DNA from: Haemaphysalis longicornis | Lineage: Eukaryota > Arthropoda > Arachnida > Ixodida > Ixodidae | Reading direction: 5' to 3' | Assembly: GCA_013339765.2 (NCBI GenBank) | Contig: CM023448.1 | Span: 113,654,008-113,718,007 of the forward strand | DNA: 64,000 nt | Part shown: in pieces, positions 33,600-42,694 of the stretch | How the letters are laid out: the number at the start of each line of letters is the position of its first letter | Position numbering within the stretch: the stretch's first letter is position 1 | Notes under the pieces: generated by a model | Told to the model about the DNA's origin: nothing | The model's input: only the letters and a program-made list of their open reading frames with translations | The model's database searches: none | Program-made: the position numbers and the translations under genes

Positions 33600-34795
33600 A
33601 CCAAACCATCTAACTCATGCTAAGCACTTGACTACAAGCGTGCATAAAGCTCAGATGACTACCTTAGGTTTTATGCTTGCTGGCATGTTTTTTGTGGAGA
33701 AGAAAACAATGAAACTCTCATGAGAACTCCGTTATACCAATGTTTGTTCACAGCAAACTACCGGCTGTCTTTTTTGTAATATTTATAGCACACAGATTAT
33801 ACATATCAGCCTAATTTATTGACATCTACAGTGGCACAAATGTAAATCACTGCTATCTAAAGCTAATACAAAGTTATTTTTATAAGATTATATCTGTTTC
33901 ACTGAAATGGAACAGAAGTAGTCATTTTCTCCATATGTGCCTTTTTTAATTAAGGCAAACGCTTGTAACCATACGTACCATTACAGATTGAGGTAGTGCC
34001 AATATGCCTGAAGCTTGTGTTTGATTTGAAAACACCGTGTTGGATCAGTGGCCAGAAAATTACACAGCTGGGCCTCGCCGAGTTGATGGTTTAACCGACA
34101 GTTAAGTGTCACAACGCTGTGATCTGCAGCATGAATCAACCTAAATGCTCCGTGAAAACAATATATATTTGACAAATAACCACCACAAAAATACTACCTT
34201 CTCTTGTCTATAGATGCAAGATGAAGTTCAATTCATATAAACTACATACATTTCCTAGACTTTAAAAACTCTACAACTGTTGCAACTACAACCTTTATAT
34301 ATACACCTCGGGCTTTTCTACAGTACATATTCTTCACATGTAAGCTGAATTCCCAGTATGGTAGCTGTTGGAGGCAAAACAATGGCCTCTGGTATAAGAC
34401 ACAGGTCTGACAGCTTAGGCAATCTAAATAGCCTTGTACCTAAATCTAAATAACTGACACTTTTTTAAGGTTAGTCATGATGCGCCTAACTTTAGTTCTG
34501 AATTTCATTCCTATATCAAATGGCCAAAATGTAGTTATTTCCAGTTATTGAACTAACACAAACATCAGGAACATACAACATATGACCCCAAAAGGAAATT
34601 AAAGTACAAAACACCTCGTAAAAAATTCATTAGGAACTTGAGAACAACCCACCTAGCTTAATTAAATTAACATAATTTTGAAGCATTAATGTATTTGTCA
34701 ACATCTTATCAATTAACATTACCTCCAATTGTTAGTTTGCAGTTCTCGCAAAATGTGCACACTGCCATAAGATGTAAGTAAAATAGCTGAAAATT
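33600..34795. other. intron-like AT-rich DNA
   Basis: Between two minus-strand exons of the P-element-like gene. A short ATG-bearing stretch ending MPASIKPK with a GTAGTC donor near 33660 could be a further small exon but is not supported enough to call. Confidence 0.4.
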
Positions 34796-34802
34796 GTACT
34801 TA

Positions 34803-34895
34803 CCTTCTTTCTCTGGGGCTTTGAATTCCTCTCAAGTGAGCAAATAGACTCCACAATGATGTTTTCAGCTTGAAGTGCAGGCCTTTCATACACTT
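34803..34895 (-). CDS. possible small linker exon
   Basis: A strong donor (AAGAAG/GTAAGT) at 34803 ends a short frame with basic residues. Several acceptors are possible and not all give an open frame, so its left limit and phase are uncertain. Confidence 0.35.
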
Positions 34896-35137
34896 AAAAA
34901 TTCATTGGTTCATTGATTGCACATGGCATGCAAAATACATGCTAATTATCAAAGATTAGTAAGAATCATCGTCAGAATCCAACCACACAACATTAATGTG
35001 TACCTCACCATGCATTGTGAATAGCTTATTTTGAAAACACATGCTGGGGATGCACTGGTCACGCACGCTGGCAGCTATACATAAACACAGACATGCAATG
35101 GTTTCTTTACCCAAGTTCACATTTAACGTATCTTTAC

Positions 35138-35209
35138 CATTGCAAACTGCAGTTTCCTTTTTCTCGGTGTCTTGTAGGAAGGTGGAGTGGGTAGTGAGCT
35201 TGGCAGGTC
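35138..35209 (-). CDS. linker exon C2 (72 bp, phase 0)
   Basis: Acceptor TTCTTGCAG and donor GTAAAG bound 24 codons. In phase 0 the product is Ser/Pro-rich and ends in a basic cluster (SYKTPRKRKLQF), a plausible nuclear localisation signal. Near-identical to exon C1 at 35672-35743. Confidence 0.6.
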
Positions 35210-35348
35210 CTGCAAGAACTTTTTTGTTAACTAAATGCACGTAAATACTTTTGTTGTACACCCATAAAAATTAATAAGAGCCGTAAAGCAAATATTCACT
35301 TCAAGGTAAAAGGGGGGGGGGGAATTAAGCAAATATATTTTTACTTAC

Positions 35349-35426
35349 TTCACTGATTGGATCTGAAGCTACTTGCTTTTTCAAGACAGAGATGCCTGTC
35401 CCACTCCGGACAAAAATCCCCTCATC
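35349..35426 (-). CDS. linker exon B2 (78 bp, phase 0)
   Basis: Acceptor CGTGTTCCAG and donor GTAAGT bound 26 codons containing GIFVRSGTGISVLKKQVA. It differs from exon B1 (36124-36201) by one residue, Asp for Ala at position 1. Both begin and end on codon boundaries. Confidence 0.65.
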
Positions 35427-35671
35427 CTGGAACACGCAGAGAGACGAAGAAAATAACGTTACAGTGTGAAGATATACATCTGTGCAATGTGTGAAGGCAA
35501 ATGAATAGGTGGTAAATGTTGTGGCTGAATTGCGTACCTCACCATGCATTGTCAATAGCTTATTTTGAAAACACATGCTGGGGATGCACTGGTCACACAC
35601 ACTGGCAGCTATACATTAACACAGACATGCAATGGTTTCTATACCCAAGTTCACATTCAACGTATCTTTAC

Positions 35672-35743
35672 CCTTGCAAACTGCAGTTTCCTTTTTCTCG
35701 GTGTCTTGTAGGAAGTTGGAATGGGTAGTGAGCTTGGCAGGTC
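35672..35743 (-). CDS. linker exon C1 (72 bp, phase 0)
   Basis: Same splice signals and 24-codon frame as C2, with a few substitutions. The KTPRKRK basic cluster is kept. Confidence 0.6.
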
Positions 35744-35833
35744 CTGCAAGAACCTTTGTATTAGCTAAATGCAGTTAAACACTTTTGTTGTACACCCATA
35801 AAAAAAAGAATAAGAGCCATAAAGCAAATATTC

Positions 35834-36069
35834 GATTGATTGTAGGGTTTAATGTGCCGACGCAATGCAGGCGATGAGGCGCACTGTGGTGGAGGGCTCC
35901 GGATTAATTTTGACCACCTGGGGATCTTTCATGTGCGCCGAAATCTCGTACACACGGGCGTTTTTGCTTTTCGCCTCCATCATAAAAGCGGCCACCGTGG
36001 CCGGGATTCGAATTTGTGACCTCGTGCTCAGCAGCGCAACGCCTTGGCCACTGAGCCACCGCGCTGGGT
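35834..36069 (-). mobile_element. full-length SINE with 15 bp TSD
   Basis: Minus-strand copy of the tRNA-derived SINE. The direct repeat ATAAAGCAAATATTC at 35819-35833 and 36070-36084 is an exact target duplication. Unit 1 of the surrounding duplication has only one copy of this target and no SINE, so the insertion followed the duplication or occurred in one unit only. Confidence 0.92.
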
Positions 36070-36123
36070 ATAAAGCAAATATTCAGTAGGGGGGGGAGAG
36101 CAGCCAAATATTTTTTTACTTAC

Positions 36124-36201
36124 TTCACTGATTGGATCTGAAGCTACTTGCTTTTTCAATACAGAGATGCCTGTCCCACTCCGGACGAAAATCCCCTCAG
36201 C
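36124..36201 (-). CDS. linker exon B1 (78 bp, phase 0)
   Basis: Acceptor GTTCCAG, donor GTAAGT. It encodes 26 codons identical to B2 except the first. Confidence 0.65.
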
Positions 36202-36482
36202 CTGGAACACGCAGAGAGACGAGGAAAATAACGTTACAGTGTGAAGATATATATCTGTGCAATGTGTAAAGACAAAGGAATAGGTGTAAAATGTTGTGGG
36301 TGAAATGCATTAATAATTTACAAGCCCATTTCACAAGTGCAGGACAGAACGATCAAAGCCATCGTTCGCATTCATAGCAAGCAAGGCCTTCCACACAACT
36401 TATGGCACAAAGCGGTTCTATTCATGCACTCGGAACAGAAAAGTCAGACAGGCCTTCCTAGATAATGCTGGCAACAGTATGG

Positions 36483-36682
36483 TTGATTGATTGCAGGGTT
36501 GAATGCGCCGACGCAACGCAGGCGATGAGGCACACCGTAGTGGAGGGCTCCGGATTAATTTTGACCACCTGGGGATCTTTAACGTGCGCCGAAATCTCGT
36601 ACACATAGTTGTTCTTGCTTTTCACCTCCATCGTAAAAGCGGCCACCGTGGCCAGGAATCGAACCCGCGATCTCGTGCTCAG
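36483..36682 (-). mobile_element. 5'-truncated SINE with TSD
   Basis: Minus-strand SINE body and B-box region (GGTTCGATTCC). The A-box half of the tRNA-like head is missing, as expected for 5' truncation. GGCAACAGTATGG at 36470-36482 and 36683-36695 is the target duplication. Confidence 0.88.
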
Positions 36683-36699
36683 GGCAACAGTATGGTGCT

Positions 36700-37560
36700 G
36701 TCAGAAAGTCGGATGGGGGAAAATCTGAAGTATTACATGACTGTATCCTTTCCATGCAATGAGGTTTGCAGCATAATTTATTTATTTTATTTATTCATTA
36801 CGGAATACTGTTGGCCTTTAAGCCATTACAGGGGGTAGGACACATTAGGATAGTTAAGTATCAATTATAACTCATACAGCAGTATAAACAACAACACGTC
36901 AGGCTTGATATGTTAGATAGCATACATAATACACATCAGCATTGCTAGCAAAAGTCACACTGTTTCCGTCAAAGCACACATGCAAACAGGGAGGAATAAA
37001 AAGAAAAATAAAAAGAGAAACCTCATCCTTGCCAACTGTCTATGTTCGGCTTAGGTGGGCAGTTCTAGCAAGTGTAACATTTCTGTTACCGACACGGTAG
37101 CAGATTACTTCGAAAGAATGAACCTGGCAGCTGCCTTTGTACTTTTTTCAGCATATTTATCAGGGCAATTTCTGAGGGGTCTCATACAGTGCTTGCATAC
37201 GCATGTTGATATGCAGGTTGACAGACGGATAGCTTTCCCTTCCTCAACTTCTTTACACCGCAAACATGCAGAAAAGCATTTTTATGTGGCCACAGCACAA
37301 CATTGCCACAGAAATCAATGTTTTTTTATGTATATAGCCGTTGTAAACAGTTCTCTGCAACAGTTATTGTGGTTAAGGCATTGTCTGCAGCTGTGGGCTT
37401 AGGCCATTCCAGCAGCACGATTGGAGGAGGCTCATGCTTGTCCAAACCTGAGAACTAGTGCTGCCTAGCAGTGTGAAGCCATTTCGCAAAACTATTACAA
37501 TTCTTCCCAGAGCAAAACTGAAGCTTCTTGTTTTGACGTGCAAAATGTCGAGTCAGCAAA
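36700..37560. other. unassigned intron-like DNA
   Basis: Between linker exons of the P-element-like gene. A TTTATTTTATTTATT stretch lies near 36780. No exon or repeat is recognised. Confidence 0.4.
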
Positions 37561-37565
37561 CTTAC

Positions 37566-37673
37566 CAGAGGTATGAGGCCAGGGCTTGTTGCATGTGACG
37601 GTCCAGGAAGTTGTAGTGTCGACACGCTCTGCTCCACTGTTCCGCCGTGCAGTTGTTGCGTTGGCCGAGGAAC
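37566..37673 (-). CDS. linker exon A2 (108 bp, phase 0)
   Basis: Acceptor TGAAATTTCAG... (ATTTCAG at the exon edge) and donor GTAAGT. 36 codons; the second half (VEQSVSTLQLPGPSHAT then SPGLIPL) repeats that of exon A1. The first half differs. Confidence 0.6.
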
Positions 37674-37993
37674 CTGAAATGTGTGAAGGGTGAAACATAC
37701 CACATATTAATTTTGATAACAGCAATAATAATGACAAAGCATCTGCGGAGAGAACGGTGGACATGCATCTCAACCGTACCTGTTCAGTCTCACACAAATT
37801 ATTGTCACAAGCTCAATGTGTTAGTGCCTCATTTACAGCCGTCAACAAGTGAACTTAAAAGTCATGATACCAAGAATACCAATCATCATGCGGCTGCTCC
37901 CATTTTTTTATAGCAATAAAGAGGCAAATCATGAACTTTGCTCCCCTAACAGCGCGGCTGCTTTCATAGCAGGCACAGTGCCATCAAACTTAC

Positions 37994-38095
37994 CAGAGGT
38001 ATGAGGCCAGGGCTTGTTGCATGCGACGGTCCAGGAAGCACGGGTAGTGTCGACACGCTCTGCTCTGATGATCCAGCAAGCGGTGACCCAGCATC
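37994..38095 (-). CDS. linker exon A1 (102 bp, phase 0)
   Basis: Acceptor ATTCTTAG and donor GTAAGT. 34 codons, Ser/Pro-rich, sharing SEQSVSTL and LPGPSHATSPGLIPL with A2. The two exons are about 420 bp apart and look like an older duplication than the B/C pair. Confidence 0.6.
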
Positions 38096-38099
38096 CTAA

Positions 38100-38960
38100 G
38101 AATGGGTTAGATGCAGAATCGTATATAGTGCAATGTACATAATTATAAAATCTGAGTGAAAAGCATGCAACTTTAGCTTGACCCTGCTGTATACGCATGC
38201 AGTGCGTACCCAAGTCTGAAATGTAATTAAGCTATAGATATTATAGGCTAGTATTATAGGTGGTAAATTTATAATTACGTTAAGCAAGTAGGATACGGTA
38301 TATATTACATAAGTGATATTTGTTTTTATTACGTTGAAATTAGGGAAGTGTGCACGCAAGGCCGTCTGTGTGTGTAACTGTCGAAGTAATCAAGCTGCGT
38401 GCGATGATATGCAAGATACGCATGCTCGATCCTGTCTGTATACCTGCGTGATTAAAATTATTTACACACGTATGAACTACTACTTCCCCGCGGCATTACA
38501 CTGATTAATTTTAGGAATTACATGCAATTATGAACCACAGTGCTTGAATATATACAGAAAATATGAAACGCGAACGCGGAAATACGAACCAGAGCACACA
38601 AATAGCGTCATTTATTTCCGTCCAAGTGAAATTTTGGAGTGGCTATATTGGATGAACAATTAAGGCTGGAAAATGCGTTTTTTTTTAATATACCGATACC
38701 GCGCCATTAACATTGCACCTCCATATATACTTTTCCAACGTGTTTGGTTCATATTTTCGCGTACGCATTTCAAGACTGCACGCATGCATACAATTTGTTT
38801 ACGAGACGCACTTTGTCGTGCGTGGACAAAAATGAACACAGCTATTATGATGCACTTGATCCGCAATGTGCTATACTTTTGCTAATATGTCACTCGATCG
38901 AGCGTAGTGTCTCGTACGTAGTTTGAGTGCATGGCCGCAGCAAACGGTAAACTTTGGTGC
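38100..38960. other. unassigned intron DNA
   Basis: AT-rich intron between the THAP exon and exon A1, with no recognisable repeat. Confidence 0.45.
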
Positions 38961-38965
38961 CTTAC

Positions 38966-39137
38966 CAGGACCACAGGGACCGCATCTGTGCGCAGCCGAA
39001 TCAATCTCGGTGACGAAAAATCAAAGTCGCGCAAGCGAAAGTGCTTCGAACAGACACACGCAAACTTGGGCACTTTCCAATCCGGTAGCCGCACGGCGTT
39101 CGCCCACTGTTTGCGGCGTTCTCCATCGCTTGGGAAC
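38966..39137 (-). CDS. THAP domain exon 2
   Basis: 172 bp; acceptor CGCTTATAG, donor GTAAGG. It completes the THAP fold: RFPSDGERRKQW, then VRLPDWKVPKF, the third and fourth zinc ligands in CVCSKHF (C-x2-H), and the RLRTDAVPVVL block that corresponds to the conserved AVP box. Joined with exon 1 the total is 81 codons, ending on a codon boundary, with 43 residues between the second and third ligands, inside the usual THAP spacing. Confidence 0.88.
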
Positions 39138-39218
39138 CTATAAGCGGCGGCGATTGCAAACAAAGGATTAATGCACACCAATGCACAGCAATACTAGTCA
39201 GCGGAATGATGCACTCAC

Positions 39219-39289
39219 CGGTGGAAAGTGACGCCCGATTCCTTGGGTACCGATCGCGACTTGCAGTCTGGCACCGAGCATTGCGGCAT
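39219..39289 (-). CDS. THAP domain exon 1 with start codon
   Basis: The ATG at 39287-39289 opens MPQCSVPDC, giving the first two zinc ligands (C4 and C9, C-x4-C), then FH before the donor GTGAGT. This is the classic THAP start (M-P-x-x-C). The exon ends in phase 2, matching exon 2. Confidence 0.88.
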
Positions 39290-39598
39290 TGTTACAGCGA
39301 GCCGCTTCGCAAAACTGCTGCGGCCACACTGAAGGCCGTGTAACGGTGTAACCGCGCGTTTAGGTTCACGGTCACGCGCTGCAAAACGGCCTTACCTGCC
39401 TATCAGCTGATTTCCGCCGGCTCGGCGCTGTCAGATGCAGACGCCAAGAGAGGCGATACAGGACGGAGGAGGCGGAGAAGGTGCACCGAGAGAGAGGGAA
39501 AAAGAGTCCGCCATTCGACTTACAGAAATGGCGTTTCCGGCTGCGCTGGGTGTGACGTCAGGGCCTCTCCTAAGCTTTTTTTTCCTCCATGTTTTTTG
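39290..39598. promoter_or_regulatory. upstream region of the THAP/P-element-like gene
   Basis: GC-rich (about 55-60% by eye) sequence directly upstream of the THAP start codon on the minus strand, in contrast to the AT-rich introns. No TATA box was recognised. A promoter is inferred from position only. Confidence 0.3.
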
Positions 39599-40181
39599 AG
39601 TTCGATCATGTGACCCAACAGCTTAATAGGACGAGTGTGGACAAATGCCATGCATTGGGTTCTCTTTGTCATGGAGAAACTTGTACTGCCCTCTATGTTG
39701 CGTTACGCCAACAATAATTTTATTTTATTGCCAAACATAAAAGCAAAATACTGCACGTTATTTGTATGCTCCATGATCGCTGACTTGCAAGCAGTTGAAA
39801 CTATAATTTGTTTCGGTAGGAAACATGCTTTAAACAGCGTGCATACGAAACTGCGCCTGCTGCAAATTGGCGGAAATTTCGCGGGGCCGAAAGCCGGGGA
39901 AATTTTTAGCCCTATTTTGCTTGTATTTTGCAACAAAACAGCCGTCATTTTGAAGCTGTTACGTAGCATTACGTCACTTTTACGCAGGCTGAAGTTGCCA
40001 ATGCATGACGTAATCGTTCCCGCCAACTGTTTAAATTACGTCATGGCTTCTCAGCCAATCACAGAGAGGGCGTGTATTACCGGCATTATTGTTGTTGAAT
40101 AGCAAAGACAGAGTCTAGTGCTTTTAGTCTGGTTTTTCATTGCCGGCCAAGAATTATGCGCTTTCAGTAAAGAGAAATAAC
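39599..40181 (-). repeat. 0.6 kb dispersed repeat, copy 2
   Basis: Inverted match to 16389-16981, with similar ends and about the same length; many single-base differences indicate an old family. Confidence 0.7.
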
Positions 40182-40448
40182 GCAAACTTTAGAACTAGTG
40201 ACCGTAAACGTGATAAAACGTCAAAATGACGACAACACACACAACCGCTTTGTCAACCGGAAGCACGTGACCAAAACTGAAAGCCAATCAGAAAAGACTT
40301 CAGGCAAATGGCCGGCAAACATGGCGAATTGCCGGCCATTTGTGCAGTCGAGAATGGGGACACGCTGCCCTCGAATTGTGCTGTCTCACTGCAGTCGTAG
40401 CTTCCGGGTGACGGCGATGACGTATTTCCGCGGACGCTTGTTGAGAAC

Positions 40449-40932
40449 CATAGAGTTTCATACTAATATATACTAGAGGGAAATCTGGCGCTGCATTCCT
40501 GGGCCGCCGTGGGCGGCGCCATTGCAGCTAGCGACGTTCCTCGCCTACTTGGCTTGGTTAGGTGCATGGCTTATTTTTTTGTCTCGAAGCCAAAATCAAC
40601 AAAAACGGGTAACATATTGTTTTTATGTTCATCTTGCATGAAGCTCCTAAATAATTCCTGGCAAATAAATTTTTCTGAGGCTTTCATTTTATGATAACAA
40701 AACAAATTTGATAAATCTTCTGCAGTAATATTGTTGATTTTTTGTAACCAGAGGCAACTTTCCAGCCTGTTCGTGAGCCATGCCAAGGACAAGTGGAACG
40801 GCCTGCCACAGAGTTTTACTGAGAAACTCTATGGTGCCTGCCAGGTACATGACGGAACGCTCGCTGAAGCCCGGCTCCTCTCGACAGTGGCGCCAGATTT
40901 CCCTCTAGTGTACATTAGTATGAAACTCTATG
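40449..40932. mobile_element. 484 bp TIR element (MITE)
   Basis: The left end CATAGAGTTTCATACTAAT and the matching inverted right end extend about 42 bp each, through CTAGAGGGAAATCTGGCG. The interior has one short frame on each strand without a known domain. Insertion-site duplication is unclear. Confidence 0.75.
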
Positions 40933-41216
40933 ATGAGCACGGCTGATAGCGGACGGCTAGCAGCCATGCGGAAATCGAAAAGTGAGCCTAATAACGACAT
41001 GGAAGACGGAAGAAGACGACGACGATTGCTGACAAGCTGTTGTGCGCCTCAGCTCCGTTAATTTTCGCTTTTTCTCGTCCTTTCTGCCAACATTTCCGCC
41101 AGAACGCCAGCCCTCCTCACGGAGGTATAAGTCCTTATGCGTCGCATGGGACTTCATCTGAGTCAACCGTTTTGAGAAGCACCTGGAAATCAAGCGAGGT
41201 CAGCGGTGGTTGCGGT

Positions 41217-42694
41217 ATGGCTGCCGCCTTGGCTGCAGCGGGAAGCGGTACAACAGAAGAAAAGAGATCCGAAGCAGCAACGGTGGAACCACCATGTAAG
41301 CGACCCAATCAAGGCGACGTCGATGACTCCACTGTCGGTGCTCCGTCTTGTGAGAACGTTACAGCTACTGAAGAAGGAGATAATACTACGGAGATGGCCG
41401 ACATGGATCAGGAGGGATTCAAGGTCGTGAGTCATCGCAAGCGGAGAACTGTTGGCATACCGTATTGTTGTCTCCGAGTGAAAAGGGCAAAGATTTGAGG
41501 CTGGAGAACCCAATCGCGCTTTTTTTTCTGAGATCTCGTCTTTGCTCGGCAAGGCACCAAACCGTGGTCGGTTTACAGCTCAAGGCCGCCTTACTCCTCG
41601 ACGTGGCCACAGAGGAAGAAGTGGACATACTTTGCGATGCACCGGCTGGGTGGTGCTCATGTATGCGCCCGACTGCCGTATTCCTATGTGCAGAACACAT
41701 GCATCATCCGAGGCGTCCCCAAGTGGCACACAGAAGAGGAGCTCCTGACCTACCTCAAGCCGCAGGGGTTACCCACCGTCAGGCGCGTTGTGCGGCGAGA
41801 TCCTTCTTCACCAGAAAAGTGGCAAGTTGTTCGGACTGACGCGGTTGTGCTGACGTTTCCGCCGAACTCCGAACGCCCGGAGAAGATCAATTTGGGGCTT
41901 TACAAGGCACGTCGTCACCGACTACACGGAGTCACCTCCACGCTGTTTCAAGTGTCAACGCTACGGACATGTCGCGAAATCTTGCAGAGGTGAGCAGCGC
42001 TGCAAACGTTGCGGAGGCCCACATGACTTTATGAATTGCAAGAGAGACGTTACCTGTGCAAATTGTGTGGTGATCACCCAGCCAGCTACAGTGGATGCCC
42101 CGTTTCGCGTGAGCGCGTTACATCAAAGGAAGGCGTTCCTTTCTGGGCCTGAGTCTCCACCACAAGCTACAAAGCCATCTGATGAACAGCACTTCCCAGC
42201 ATTGCCATCTTTGGAATCCGCAAATGTGAAGGACAGTGCACACGGTTCGCCATGCTCATTGTCACCTGAGCTGTCAGGTCCTCCAAACACGACCGAGTCC
42301 GCACAACATCCATTGCAAGTAAAGCAGCGTCCAAGAGAAACAAACTGCTCGAGCGGCACCTGAGTTGCCACTTCCAAACTCGACTTCAGTCCGCAAAGAG
42401 CCATCTCGGCATTTACAAGCAAAGCAGCGTAAAGGAGAACTATACTTCTCGAGTCCTGAAGAGCGTCATACTCAACGCAATCAAAAAGAGGAGCAACAGA
42501 ACACGTACAAAGATAGGGGACAAGTCTCGACTACAGATGAGCAAATCAAGGCGATGTTGAAGCAGCTGATAGCTGCCCTGCGTTCGTTATTGGTCGGCGT
42601 CAAAGCACCAGTTGCGCAGACAGCTGTACAAATCCTGGATGCTGTGGAGCCCTTTTTGGCCTCGTTCAACGAACAACCAGCACAATGGCCCTGA
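41217..42694 (+). pseudogene. LINE 1 ORF1 (gag-like), frameshifted
   Basis: ORF1 opens with MAAALAAAGSGTTEEK and has an acidic, low-complexity N-terminal part. A fold resembling an RRM follows (CIIRGVPKWHTEEELLTYL near 41690, in another frame), then CCHC knuckles near 41940-42060 (CFKCQRYGHVAKSC, CKRCGGPHDFMNC) in a third frame. The last part is polar and ends at a TGA overlapping the ORF2 start by 10 bases. At least three frame breaks occur. The protein would bind the element's RNA in a ribonucleoprotein particle. Confidence 0.7.

Larger units (their letters stand above)
35001..35534 (-). repeat. tandem segmental duplication, unit 1 (exons B2 and C2)
   Basis: About 534 bp, nearly identical to 35535-36308 apart from the SINE inserted in the latter. 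Each unit contains one 78 bp and one 72 bp exon plus intron sequence. Confidence 0.85.
35535..36308 (-). repeat. tandem segmental duplication, unit 2 (exons B1 and C1, plus SINE)
   Basis: Same content as 35001-35534. Subtracting the SINE and its duplicated target (about 250 bp) gives the same unit length. Confidence 0.85.
28921..39289 (-). pseudogene. THAP9/P-element-like transposase gene, multi-exon, frameshifted
   Basis: Read on the minus strand, the order matches P-element/THAP9 transposases: THAP zinc finger, linker, coiled coil, RNase H-like core, insertion domain and C-terminal region. Exons at 39219-39289 and 38966-39137 encode an 81-residue THAP domain. Phase-0 linker exons follow at 38095, 37673, 36201, 35743, 35426 and 35209. 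A 1.0 kb coiled-coil/core exon covers 32574-33577, and the last exon runs from about 30259 to 28921. The core exon contains at least four frame breaks, so this copy cannot make full-length enzyme unless the breaks are sequencing errors. P elements are normally about 3 kb with short introns; 10 kb with cassette duplications is exceptional. A host THAP gene derived from a P element is an alternative. No terminal inverted repeats were found. Confidence 0.75.
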
